DNA from: Sporomusa sphaeroides DSM 2875
GTDB lineage: Bacteria; Bacillota; Negativicutes; Sporomusales; Sporomusaceae
Assembly (NCBI RefSeq): GCF_001941975.2
Contig: NZ_CP146992.1
Span: forward strand, 1 to 59,087
DNA length: 59,087 bases
Direction of reading: 5' to 3'
The notes under the pieces were generated by a model that did no database searches, was not told the DNA's origin, and was given only the letters and a program-made list of their open reading frames with translations. Position numbers and translations under genes: made by a program. Shown here one piece after another: positions 49,101 through 57,446 of this stretch (within the stretch, counting starts at the first letter, position 1; each line of letters starts with the position of its first letter).

Positions 49101-49958
49101 ATGAAAACGAATAATTACTTAGACGTAGCTCTTGATGTCCAGGAAGACCTGCGTAAAGGCTTCATGGCCCGCAGTTGGGTACAAGCTACAATGCCCCATT
49201 CAAGGCCAAAAGAGCTTACTTTTATTCGCAAAAACGGCGAATATACGATGATGATGACCGGACATCCTGATTGCGGCCTGCCTTACGGATCTATCCCCCG
49301 CCTGCTCATGTCCTGGCTTACTACGGAAGCCGTAAAAACAAAATCACCTACAGTAGAGTTAGGAAAGAGTTTGCGAAGCTTTATGACCGCCTTGGACATG
49401 AAAGCTTCCGGCGGTAAAACTGGTTCAATTACAATGCTAAAAGACCAAATGAAGCGACTCTTTACCTGTCATGTGTCTCTAACTAGAAATGCTAAGACCA
49501 ATTTCCAGACGCAAAACATAACGCCGATAAAATCGGCCAATTTATGGTGGAATCCAAGTGATCCGGAGCAACTATCCCTATTTAATTCAACGGTTACACT
49601 CTCCCAGGATTTCTTCGCAGAAATCATTGACCGGCCAGTTGTATTTAGATTAAAAACGTTACAGTTACTAAAAAGCTCATCCCTGGCTGTAGACCTATAT
49701 ATTTGGATTACATACCGCAATAGCTACACACAATCGCGCTCTTACATACCATGGGAAATGCTGCAGCTCCAATTCGGCGCAAACTATCCGGAAACAACGC
49801 GAGGCAAACTTGATTTCAAGCGGAATTTCCTGGCAACACTTAAAAAAGTTGCAATAGCTTATCCAGAAGCCAAAAAGCTGGAATGGAATAGCAAACAACT
49901 AATCTTCATTCCTGGATACCCAGACGTTCCAAAACTTATTTCAATACCAAAGCCGTGA
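49101..49958 (+). CDS. repA: plasmid replication initiator RepA
   Basis: 285 aa. Pattern of the RepA family better known from Gram-negative plasmids: YGSIPRLLMSWLTTEAV, FFAEIIDRPVVFRLKTLQLL, LAVDLYIWITYRNSY, IPWEMLQLQFGANYPET. It should bind the iterons that start 22 bases after its stop. ATG 49101 follows AAAGGAGAG. Controlled by the attenuator and countertranscript. Terminator follows at 49952-49978. Confidence 0.9.
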   Translation: MKTNNYLDVALDVQEDLRKGFMARSWVQATMPHSRPKELTFIRKNGEYTMMMTGHPDCGLPYGSIPRLLMSWLTTEAVKTKSPTVELGKSLRSFMTALDMKASGGKTGSITMLKDQMKRLFTCHVSLTRNAKTNFQTQNITPIKSANLWWNPSDPEQLSLFNSTVTLSQDFFAEIIDRPVVFRLKTLQLLKSSSLAVDLYIWITYRNSYTQSRSYIPWEMLQLQFGANYPETTRGKLDFKRNFLATLKKVAIAYPEAKKLEWNSKQLIFIPGYPDVPKLISIPKP

Positions 49959-49978
49959 ATATAGTTCACGGCTTTTTT
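49952..49978 (+). terminator. repA terminator
   Basis: GCCGTGAA/TTCACGGC stem and six T. Confidence 0.85.
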
Positions 49979-49979
49979 G

Positions 49980-50371
49980 CGCATAAATGCTCTCACTTTA
50001 TTTTTTTGCGCATAATTACTCTCACTTTATTTTAGTACGCATAAATGCTCTCATCTTAATTAAGATACGCATAAATACTCTCAACCTGATTTACAGCTAT
50101 TTTTTAATCTATCTGTGGTTAAACCTTGTGGATAAAAAAGTTATCCACGCATAAATGCTCTCATGCCTACGCATAAATGCTCTCATGCCTACGCATAAAC
50201 GCTCTCACACTTACGCATAAATGCTCTCACTTTTACGCATAAATGCTCTCACGATAGTACCGCAAAGCCTTGTCACATATGGGCTGACAGGCATCCCCCT
50301 GTATACCCCGTAACCCCTATATTGATATACCAATATCTTACCTGTAGTAGAGCGGATTAATTTGTGGATAA
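49980..50371. other. iteron origin of replication (oriV)
   Basis: Nine iterons, consensus CGCATAAATGCTCTCAY, at 49980, 50009, 50038, 50068, then five in a strict 22-bp period at 50148, 50170, 50192, 50214 and 50236. DnaA boxes TTGTGGATAA (50126), TTATCCAC (50141) and TTGTGGATAA (50362) are placed between and after them. The 22-bp phasing puts RepA on one face of the helix. Confidence 0.95.
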
Positions 50372-51300
50372 GCTTTGATAATATCAAATAACATTAACAT
50401 TACTAAAGTATACCTACTACTTATAACGAAACATGCCCTTATTTAACGTTATTAGCCTCAACACTAAACAAACCGACAGACCTTAATGGAATACACTGCA
50501 TTATAATTTAAACCATACTATCTGCCTTGTATATTTTATATTCAGTAGATTAACCTAACCATGACTTAAAGAGAAATTACCATTTTTATAATAATTAATA
50601 CTGGTTGATGGGGCGCAGATACCAAACCATCCATTATGACAAATCTTCATCAAGCCCCATGATTAAATGCTTTTAAAAAACTCCACTTACTACAACGTGA
50701 AATACTTTTAATTATTATCTTGCTATTTTACCATGAATAAATTATTTCCCTTGTCTGGTAAAACAAATCATAGTCCTTTATATAAATCTATACTGACATA
50801 TTTGTTTTCCAAACTTTAAATGAGTATTGCCAGAACCTATATTTTACAATATTTTGCTGAATATACGATTGCGATATTCAGCTTTATTATTTATCATGTT
50901 CAAATCATTTTAACTGCTACTATCCTGGTATACACGCGATACTAATTGCAACTACAAAAAGAATGCATAATAACAACATTATCATTTATATAAGCAAACA
51001 TAACTAAGACTATTATTTCTCATATTTATAATTGCGGTAAATCTATATTATAATTTACTCTCATTTTCTATTAACGATTAACTACTTTCTTAACTATAGA
51101 ATGCCCTATTTACTTTCTCATTAAACATAATTAATTAACCTTAAATATAGTCATTGATACCTTTTATACATAGAGTAAAACCCTTTGTTATTGATTTGTT
51201 AACTATTTGGTGTCAATATATGCCGATAACAAACAGTTAACAAAGAAAATTCCAGATGTATTATAGGTATTTTATTTTTTCGCAAAACCCTGAAAAAGCA
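50372..51300. other. AT-rich non-coding stretch
   Basis: No gene with a ribosome site. Holds the paired stem-loop element copy 2 (50605-50764). The AT-rich part after the DnaA box at 50362 could serve as the unwinding region. Confidence 0.5.
50605..50764. repeat. paired stem-loop element, copy 2
   Basis: TTGATGGGGCG...AAGCCCCATGAT, then a second stem TTTTACCA / TGGTAAAA enclosing AAATTATTTCCC. Matches the motif order of 36575-36727 while the second stem differs in sequence. Confidence 0.6.
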
Positions 51301-51321
51301 GCAAATTCAAGGGTTAGGAAG

Positions 51322-51455
51322 CCCGCGCCGCCGCCGCCATTCTCCTCGCTATCGCTCGTCGTGCCAAAACCTCAGACCCCTCCCTCTCAACGTACTATCG
51401 TACTTATGATAGGAAGGGGTCTGATCTTCTGGCACCATGTCGGCGGCGGCGCGGG
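51322..51455. repeat. large nested inverted repeat (candidate cruciform / oriT part)
   Basis: Outer arms CCCGCGCCGCCGCCG (51322-51336) and its exact complement (51441-51455), then GTGCCA/TGGCAC, then TCAGACCCCT (51372-51381) / AGGGGTCTGA (51415-51424), then a TATC/GATA core with CGTACTATCGTAC. Very GC-rich within AT-rich flanks. Confidence 0.8.
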
Positions 51456-51523
51456 GGAGACGAAAACAAAGTGAGAGTGAAAAACATGGGGTATTGTGGG
51501 GGTACGGGGGTACGGGGCTACGT

Positions 51524-51792
51524 CACATTTTGATACCTTCTTTTATGGGGAAGGTATCAAAATGTGGGTTACGTCCATTTTTATTGTTTCTTTTATGGGG
51601 AAACAATAAAAATGGGGAACGGGGGTTACGGGGTTACGTCACTTTGAGATACCTTCTTTTATGGGGAAGGTATCTCAAAGTGGGCTACGTCATTTTGAGT
51701 ATTTCTTTTACGGGGAAATACTCAAAATGGGAACGGGGGCTACGGGGTTACGTTGCTATTAAGTATTTTTCCCCTAAAACACTTAATAGCAA
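51524..51792. repeat. array of five long hairpins with a conserved loop
   Basis: Hairpins at 51524-51566, 51575-51615, 51640-51682, 51691-51729 and 51753-51792. The first four have perfect stems of 16, 15, 16 and 14 bp with the same loop CTTTTATGGGG (one T to C). The stems differ in sequence but stay paired. Each is preceded by TACGTC or TACGTT. The fifth has the loop motif inverted (CCCCTAAAA), 12-bp stem. Candidate oriT, single-strand origin or structured RNA. Confidence 0.85.
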
Positions 51793-51868
51793 ACACTAAA
51801 ACCGCAAGATACAAATTCATACTTGCATTCGCAAGATTTCATTTTTATTTTGCTTCAGCCAAAACAAA

Positions 51869-51900
51869 AGACACCAATTCTTTGGTGCCTTTTATTTTTT
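51869..51900 (+). terminator. rho-independent terminator after the hairpin array
   Basis: GACACCAA...TTGGTGCC stem followed by TTTTATTTTTT. Confidence 0.65.
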
Positions 51901-52024
51901 ACTTCATTACCTCTTTTAAAATTTGCTTAAATCAATTATGATGTTATTGAATGACATTCACAATTAATATTGAATTTAATTACACAATTAACTTCAGCAT
52001 ACTGTACTAAGGAGGCACAGATTT

Positions 52025-52738
52025 ATGGTTGCAGAGCGAAAAAAACGAAAAAGCGGTTATATGATGCTACAGGAACGTGACTTGAAAATGATTACTTTTG
52101 TCGCGAAGTTTGGCTATTGTAATGAAGATCATTTGCGCTGGCTCATCGGCTTAACCCAGGAGAAGGACAAAAATAATTTTAACTTACTGGTCAACAGATT
52201 AGAGCGACATGGTTATCTTGAAAAAATAAAGCTGATTGCCAAGCAACCTGCTTTCATATTGTTAGGCAAAGTTGCCAGTGAACTTTTAGCTATACCTAAA
52301 CCTAAAGGTTTAGTTTTACATACGCTAAAACATGATATGTTGGCGATAGATTTATATATCGGCATGACCACAAAATATCCAAATTATGAGATTAAAACTG
52401 AGCGCGAAATACGGATTGTTGAAGGGTTAAGTTTGAACCATCGGCAGCAGGTTCCGGATTTATTGGTTAATAAATCTATCGCAGTAGAAATTGAATTGAC
52501 AGCTAAGTCAAATGACAGGTTGCAGCAAATTGTAAATAGTTATTTGGTAAAAGATAATTATTCTCATGTGTTATATTATGTTCGGAGTAAGTCACTGGGA
52601 TATAAGATTTACAATTACTCTGGCCGCAGCCCTAAGTTTCAGGTTTTCTATTTTGATGAAGACATAGTTTCGGCTACAGAGTTACCGATGGACGAAGCTA
52701 TTGCTTCGCAATTTCTTTCAGATTCTAACGATGAATAA
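52025..52738 (+). CDS. Replic_Relax-like plasmid mobilization/replication protein
   Basis: 237 aa. N-terminal winged-helix region (ERDLKMITFVAKFGYCNEDH; LLVNRLERHGYLEKIKLIAK), then a nuclease-like alpha/beta part (VPDLLVNKSIAVEIELTAKS). This resembles the Replic_Relax family, found next to coupling proteins on Firmicute conjugative elements and proposed to act in DNA relaxation. If no other relaxase exists, it is the best candidate to process oriT. TGAATTTAATTA operator at 51971-51982; AAGGAGG site. Confidence 0.75.
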   Translation: MVAERKKRKSGYMMLQERDLKMITFVAKFGYCNEDHLRWLIGLTQEKDKNNFNLLVNRLERHGYLEKIKLIAKQPAFILLGKVASELLAIPKPKGLVLHTLKHDMLAIDLYIGMTTKYPNYEIKTEREIRIVEGLSLNHRQQVPDLLVNKSIAVEIELTAKSNDRLQQIVNSYLVKDNYSHVLYYVRSKSLGYKIYNYSGRSPKFQVFYFDEDIVSATELPMDEAIASQFLSDSNDE

Positions 52739-52759
52739 GATGCTTGGCGGTGAAAATAG

Positions 52760-54937
52760 ATGTTAGCTGAAAATTCTTCAAAATTATCATTTTTTGACTT
52801 TTTGGCATTTCGGCCCATGCGGGCCTTATGCCTCTTTCTCAGCTTTTGTTTAATTATTTATGATTTTCCGCGATATGTATTTGCTGTTCTCTTTGGTTTC
52901 CTGGTATTTAAAATTATATATTTTCGCCGGGCGACAATTTATCAATTGGGTTTGTGCCGTATTTACCTGCTTGGTGGAATTTTTCTCTTGCCCTTTCTGC
53001 TGATTGCACTGTTGCCAGTTGAATTGACGACAATACAATTTCCTTCAGATGTTAACTGGAAGCAATATATTATCAATGATGATTATTTTAAGGATGTAAA
53101 TTTGTGGATTTGGGATAATTTAGACGGCTTATTTTCGGTTAATTTGGGGATATTGCTAAGTATATCCTATGGAGTTTTGATTTATGTTTGCAGTGTGGAG
53201 CTAGATCGCAATGTTATTAAGCAGAATGACTTGCAAGGTTTAAAGGTGGATCGCAATAAATTATTTTATTTCGATGTAACTTGGCAAACTTATTTTGACT
53301 ATTTCATGTTGTTGCTGCTTTTCATCTATAGCATCCCTTTATGCCTTATGTATGGGCTTTACGTGTATTTATTGACGCCGGTTGACAAAGCGGTCCGGAC
53401 GGTAGCAGAAATAACGTTTTTAGCCATATCGCTACTACTCTCCTTATTCACCTTTCATTTGATTGATTTTCTGGAAATTCCAAGTTTAGTTTTTCAGTAT
53501 ATAATGAATGACGGCTTACTTTCTTTGATACATGCGGAGTTTAGTGAGTTTTTCGAGTTTACGATTTTGCGTGGTACCTTCTTTTTGTGGGTGGTTGCGT
53601 TTGGGTTACGGACAGTCTTTAATTGCATTAGCAAAGAAAAGGTGCTGATAGAGCAGGAAACGCATAAGGCAAAGGTTGAAGCGGTCAGTGAAATAAATGG
53701 CGTTTATGTTGGGGTAGATATGGAAGAGAATCCAGTAGTTATAGCCGACACCGAATTAAACCAGCATACGCTGATTATGGGCAGTACAGGCTCCGGAAAA
53801 ACGTCCACGATATACAATATCGTGGACAGTGCATTATCGCGTAGTTTACCGCTTATTTTTCTTGATGGCAAAGGCAGTAAAGATTTGGTTGAGAAAATGG
53901 GTTCTTTGTGTAAGAAGTATGATCGTGAGTTTCGTGTATTTTCGCTTGACACTGAAAATATTACAGAGTTGAACGCATATAATCCGTTTAGCAGTGGTAA
54001 TTTTACGGAATGGAAAAATCGGGTTATGAATTTATTTTCGATGGCATCGGGACGCGGCCAGGAGCACTTTGCGTTGGCAGAGGAATCATTTATTAATTTG
54101 GTATGTCAGATCCTATATAAAGATGGGGAGCTAATGGATTTGCGGATTTTATTGTTTTACTTGGAAAACCCCGAGCGCTTGATTAAAAAAGCGATAAAAC
54201 ATGATCGCAATTTAGCCATGAAGTTGCAAAAAGAGCTTGAGAAAGAAGAAAATGAAATGTTGACATCAGATGTTGTTAAACAGCTGGAACTTTTCTTTTA
54301 TTCGAATTATGGTGATTTGCTGGATACAAAGGGTAAACCTACGATTAACATCAAAAATGTAATCAAAAATGGCGAAGTGGCATTGTTTTTATTCAATGCA
54401 TCAAGCTATCCTCTTGATACACGAAAAGTTGCGAAAATGGTTATCAACGATATAAATAGCAGTTTTGCTGAGATAGCCAATGAGCAAGGTTTTACGAAAA
54501 CATATTGCATCTTCGATGAGTTTGCTAGTTATGCGAGTGAGAATTTGAGCGAGTCAATTTCGCTGCATCGCAGTAATGGGATGCATGCGGTTGTAGGCAC
54601 CCAGTCTTTGAAATCGGTTAGCTTGAAAAGTGAGGAAACGAAGCGGATCGCAGAAGAATTAGTAGCTTGTTGCAATACTTTCATTTGTCAGCCGATTAGC
54701 CATTTGGATGATATTGAATTGATGGCGAAAACAATGGGAACGCGAAAGGCTTATGAGGTTACAGCACAGGTGAATACGGTGGAAGGTGGACCAAGTGGTT
54801 TAGGAACAGTGAAGTATGTCGATGAGTTTTTAGTTAATCCGCAAGAAATTCGCGATTTAGCAACCGGTGAAGGATTTATTTATCGGAAAGCAATGAATAT
54901 GAAGCCATACAAGGTTAAGTTTAATTATCTTTTGTAA
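52760..54937 (+). CDS. type IV coupling protein (VirD4/TraD/TcpA-type ATPase)
   Basis: 725 aa. Five or six N-terminal membrane segments to about residue 280, then the ATPase: Walker A MGSTGSGKTSTIYNIVDS near residue 343, and Walker B KTYCIFDEFASYA, followed by SISLHRSNGMHAVVGTQSL. It should feed the plasmid strand into the secretion channel. More membrane segments than proteobacterial VirD4. Follows the Replic_Relax gene by 21 bases. Confidence 0.9.
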   Translation: MLAENSSKLSFFDFLAFRPMRALCLFLSFCLIIYDFPRYVFAVLFGFLVFKIIYFRRATIYQLGLCRIYLLGGIFLLPFLLIALLPVELTTIQFPSDVNWKQYIINDDYFKDVNLWIWDNLDGLFSVNLGILLSISYGVLIYVCSVELDRNVIKQNDLQGLKVDRNKLFYFDVTWQTYFDYFMLLLLFIYSIPLCLMYGLYVYLLTPVDKAVRTVAEITFLAISLLLSLFTFHLIDFLEIPSLVFQYIMNDGLLSLIHAEFSEFFEFTILRGTFFLWVVAFGLRTVFNCISKEKVLIEQETHKAKVEAVSEINGVYVGVDMEENPVVIADTELNQHTLIMGSTGSGKTSTIYNIVDSALSRSLPLIFLDGKGSKDLVEKMGSLCKKYDREFRVFSLDTENITELNAYNPFSSGNFTEWKNRVMNLFSMASGRGQEHFALAEESFINLVCQILYKDGELMDLRILLFYLENPERLIKKAIKHDRNLAMKLQKELEKEENEMLTSDVVKQLELFFYSNYGDLLDTKGKPTINIKNVIKNGEVALFLFNASSYPLDTRKVAKMVINDINSSFAEIANEQGFTKTYCIFDEFASYASENLSESISLHRSNGMHAVVGTQSLKSVSLKSEETKRIAEELVACCNTFICQPISHLDDIELMAKTMGTRKAYEVTAQVNTVEGGPSGLGTVKYVDEFLVNPQEIRDLATGEGFIYRKAMNMKPYKVKFNYLL

Positions 54938-54949
54938 GGGGGGGATATT

Positions 54950-55165
54950 GTGTCGGAAGACTTGATTTTTTGGGGGTATCGTTTCTATCAAAATGGCCGA
55001 TATCACAAAGGTGTTGAGCTTAAGGGTGTTGAGGCTGTTTATGATTTTGTGAAGGAACATAAGGATTCTTTTTATGAGGTGCGTGTTGTTGATCGGTCAG
55101 ATTTTACAGTGTTACAAACAATTGAAGGGCAAATAGTTTTTCCAATTGCTTTAAATATGGAGTAA
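54950..55165 (+). CDS. hypothetical protein, 71 aa
   Basis: GTG start after AGGGGGGG. Pattern (EDLIFWGYRFYQNGRYHKGV, EVRVVDRSDFTVLQTIEGQ) suggests a small beta protein. Last gene of the coupling operon. Not recognised. Confidence 0.65.
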   Translation: MSEDLIFWGYRFYQNGRYHKGVELKGVEAVYDFVKEHKDSFYEVRVVDRSDFTVLQTIEGQIVFPIALNME

Positions 55166-55176
55166 TTCAAATAAAA

Positions 55177-55192
55177 TGTATAGTACGATACA
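55177..55192. promoter_or_regulatory. palindrome TGTATAGTACGATACA
   Basis: Identical to the palindrome over the SprT start (16344-16359), including the flanking ATG. Followed by an ATAAAGGTTTAT half-site near 55243. Confidence 0.45.
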
Positions 55193-55257
55193 GGAAAATA
55201 AAAGTTTATTCATGTTACATGCAAAGCTTTATCTAAACAATTACATAAAGGTTTATA

Positions 55258-55480
55258 TTTGGGGTAAAAGTTTTTGGGCGTTGCCCTGCGGGGCCGGGCT
55301 GTCGTGAATCGAGCCAAACGAAAAGCATGTTTGTCTCGCCCCTGCGGGCTTCCATCCCTAACGCGGGTTCCGTTCCCTATTGGGTGGCTGGATTCGCGTT
55401 TTTTCTTCTCTCCCAGGTGAGTAAGGAACGAGGGAACGACGGAAGGAAGGAAAGAGAGAGGAAGGTTTTTTCATGCTGAT
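55258..55480. other. GC-rich structured non-coding region
   Basis: Contains GCCCTGCGGGGC and GCCCCTGCGGGC hairpins, then a purine-rich stretch (GGAAGGAAGGAAAGAGAGAG). Composition differs sharply from flanks. No gene. Alternative oriT candidate. Confidence 0.4.
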
Positions 55481-55499
55481 GATAAGTTTGCGATAGCAG

Positions 55500-55612
55500 G
55501 ATTTTGCGCCAGGGTGTTAGTGTATCATACTTGTAAATGCTAACGCATCCTCCACTGCGTTTCGGCCCTCTCGGGTTACAAGCATGATGCGTAGTATTCG
55601 GGGCGCAAAATC
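55500..55612. repeat. 113-bp imperfect hairpin upstream of ssb
   Basis: Outer arms GATTTTGCGCC (55500-55510) and GGCGCAAAATC (55602-55612); inner arms around TATCATACTTGTAA / TTACAAGCATGATG with scattered mismatches. Could form on transferred single-stranded DNA. Confidence 0.7.
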
Positions 55613-55688
55613 AACTAAAAAATCTTAGTTTGTGCCAATTCAAACGAGGGGTTAACTCTGCCATTATCATTTGGTACTGTATGAACTA

Positions 55689-55814
55689 TGAATTTAATTC
55701 AAAAAAACTGTGAATTTAGTTCAAATTTTCCTTGTCTTTATTGGATTTTTATGCTATAATGAATTATAAGATAAAGATAAACCTTTATATAAAACATTAC
55801 ATAAAGGTTTATCT
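55689..55814 (+). promoter_or_regulatory. ssb promoter with two operator types
   Basis: TTGTCT (55732-55737), 17-bp spacer, TATAAT (55755-55760). Upstream TGAATTTAATTCA (55689-55701) and TGAATTTAGTTCA (55711-55723). Downstream a 14-bp perfect inverted repeat AGATAAACCTTTAT (55775-55788 / 55801-55814). Confidence 0.8.
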
Positions 55815-55832
55815 AAAATTAGGAGGTTTAAT

Positions 55833-56225
55833 ATGAATAAGGTTATATTAACGGGTAGGTTAGTTCGAGATCCGGAGGTAAGGTATACTAATTCAGGTAA
55901 AGCGGTTGGTACTTTTTCAATAGCTGTCAATCGTCATGTAGGACAAGGCCAGGAAAAAGTTGATTTTATACCTATTGTAGCTTGGGAGAAGCTGGCCGAG
56001 ACTTCTGGGAATAATCTTTCCCAAGGTCGGCGCATTCTTGTTGAAGGTAGAATGCAAGTTAGGTCTTATGAGGCCCAAGACGGTTCAAAGCGCCGTGTTA
56101 CCGAAGTGGTTGCCAGTAATATTGAATATTTGGATTACAAAAAGGATAGTGACGATGGAGCGGAAGGGACCAATATTAACTCTTTTGGTCAAGATGTTTT
56201 CCCAGAAGAGGATATACCGTTTTAA
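55833..56225 (+). CDS. ssb: single-stranded DNA-binding protein
   Basis: 130 aa. OB-fold pattern NKVILTGRLVRDPEVRYTNS, FSIAVNRHVGQGQEKVDFIP, RILVEGRMQVRSYEAQDGSK, and the acidic tail ending EEDIPF that binds partner proteins. Plasmid SSBs coat the incoming strand after transfer. AGGAGG site. Confidence 0.97.
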   Translation: MNKVILTGRLVRDPEVRYTNSGKAVGTFSIAVNRHVGQGQEKVDFIPIVAWEKLAETSGNNLSQGRRILVEGRMQVRSYEAQDGSKRRVTEVVASNIEYLDYKKDSDDGAEGTNINSFGQDVFPEEDIPF

Positions 56226-56256
56226 CATAAAGGTTTATATAAACCTTTATATGAAA
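56226..56256. repeat. palindrome ATAAAGGTTTAT...AAACCTTTAT after ssb
   Basis: Perfect 24-bp palindrome of the same motif family as the ssb and parA inverted repeats, directly after the ssb stop, followed by the GCCGGGAGCCTTATCCCGGC hairpin (about 56270-56290). Confidence 0.6.
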
Positions 56257-56317
56257 ATTCGTAGGCTGGCCGGGAGCCTTATCCCGGCAATCTACTAAAC
56301 AAGCGGAGGTAGTAAAG

Positions 56318-56533
56318 ATGAAAATAATAACAGCCAGTGAACTGAAATCCGGTATGCAACTTCCCGAGGCTGACGGCTTCTTGTTCGATGTAATCGAAGT
56401 TGCCAGGGAAACCGGCAAAACAATTACAGTTCGGCTAGCAAGTGACTTTTCAAGCTTTAAATCCCATTGGACCACAAACGGAGGCGTATTGAAAACCTTC
56501 CGCAAATCCACCAAATTATATTGCGCAGAGTGA
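56318..56533 (+). CDS. hypothetical protein, 71 aa
   Basis: GGAGG site. KIITASELKSGMQLPEADGF suggests a small beta-barrel. Leading-region-like position after ssb. Not recognised. Confidence 0.65.
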   Translation: MKIITASELKSGMQLPEADGFLFDVIEVARETGKTITVRLASDFSSFKSHWTTNGGVLKTFRKSTKLYCAE

Positions 56534-56615
56534 CGGCCCACCAGGGCCGGTAATGCTGGCAGGCAGACGGTTACAACCACCGATAGCCAGGCAAATTAAT
56601 ACGGAGGCGGTAATA

Positions 56616-56780
56616 ATGACATTAAAAGAGTTTAAAGCCAAACACCCAGGAGGGTACTATTTAAGAGCAGCAGAGGACAAGAGAGCCTTATATGGAGACT
56701 GTGATAACCTGATTGTTGTCGATTATCTTTATCAGCCATTAAACGGCATCTACACTGTTTATTTAATCGGGAGCATTTGA
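56616..56780 (+). CDS. hypothetical protein, 54 aa
   Basis: GGAGG then ATG 56616. Reads TLKEFKAKHPGGYYLRAAED and ends YLIGSI. Not recognised. A CGGTGGGTACTAGCCCACCG hairpin follows. Confidence 0.6.
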   Translation: MTLKEFKAKHPGGYYLRAAEDKRALYGDCDNLIVVDYLYQPLNGIYTVYLIGSI

Positions 56781-56854
56781 TAAAATTGCCAACTAACGGC
56801 CAATGCAAATAAATAAGCGGTGGGTACTAGCCCACCGCGAGGGAGGATAGAGAA

Positions 56855-57232
56855 ATGGCAAACGGTAGAGCTAAGGTCGGCGGACAGACTGGGGTTAACG
56901 GTTATCACTATAAGGGTGGTCAATACCTTCCGAGCACTGATATTCCACCCGGATTACTAACGAAAAACGTTAAGCCCTTAAAGAAAGAACAGGTAGAACC
57001 ATACAAGTGGGAATTGCAACCATCAGTAACAATGCGTTCAATTTATACGGTTGCCTACAGTGGAATGATTATAAAAAATGGAATTGCAACCATTCACCCC
57101 TTATATAACCACGATGAGGATTGGTCGTTTGGATATAACGGCATTCCGAATACTAAAAAAATCACAATTGGCGAATTGATTGATTTGTATAATTCTGGTG
57201 AACGATGGATTAACGCAGAATCCCCGGCCTAG
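56855..57232 (+). CDS. hypothetical protein, 125 aa
   Basis: GGGAGG site. Begins ANGRAKVGGQTGVNGYHYKG, then a globular part with HPLYNHDEDWSFGYNGIPNT. Gly-rich start similar to DNA-binding tails. Not recognised. CCCCGGCCTAGCCGGGG hairpin overlaps its end. Confidence 0.65.
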   Translation: MANGRAKVGGQTGVNGYHYKGGQYLPSTDIPPGLLTKNVKPLKKEQVEPYKWELQPSVTMRSIYTVAYSGMIIKNGIATIHPLYNHDEDWSFGYNGIPNTKKITIGELIDLYNSGERWINAESPA

Positions 57233-57262
57233 CCGGGGTTGTGCGGGAAGGAGCGAATAATA

Positions 57263-57385
57263 GTGGAACTTTATTTATTAGACGGCGAATGGGTTGACAG
57301 AGAAACATTTATCAGAATTTGCGAATGCACCCCAGAGGAAGCCAGACAAATGCAATTAGAATGGGACGCAGAGTGCCAGGGTTAA
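57263..57385 (+). CDS. hypothetical protein, 40 aa
   Basis: GTG start after GGAAGGAG. Acidic peptide starting ELYLLDGEWVDRETFIRICE. Its last codons lie in GCAGAGTGCCAGGGTTAAC, a 19-bp sequence repeated at the end of the next gene. Confidence 0.55.
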   Translation: MELYLLDGEWVDRETFIRICECTPEEARQMQLEWDAECQG

Positions 57386-57446
57386 CGCTCTGTAATGCGG
57401 CATTCCTGGTCATAAGATTAGGCACTGGAAATAAGGAAGTGAATTT

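Noticed and set aside
51520-51792. CRISPR array
   Set aside because: Repeats are hairpins with variable stems and a fixed loop; there are no constant direct repeats with unique spacers of even length and no cas genes.
51256-51799. Open reading frames across the inverted repeat and hairpin array
   Set aside because: They read through inverted repeats, have low-complexity translations and no ribosome sites.
55500-55612. attC site of a lone cassette
   Set aside because: Hairpin shape is similar, but core boxes do not match and no cassette gene is framed by it.
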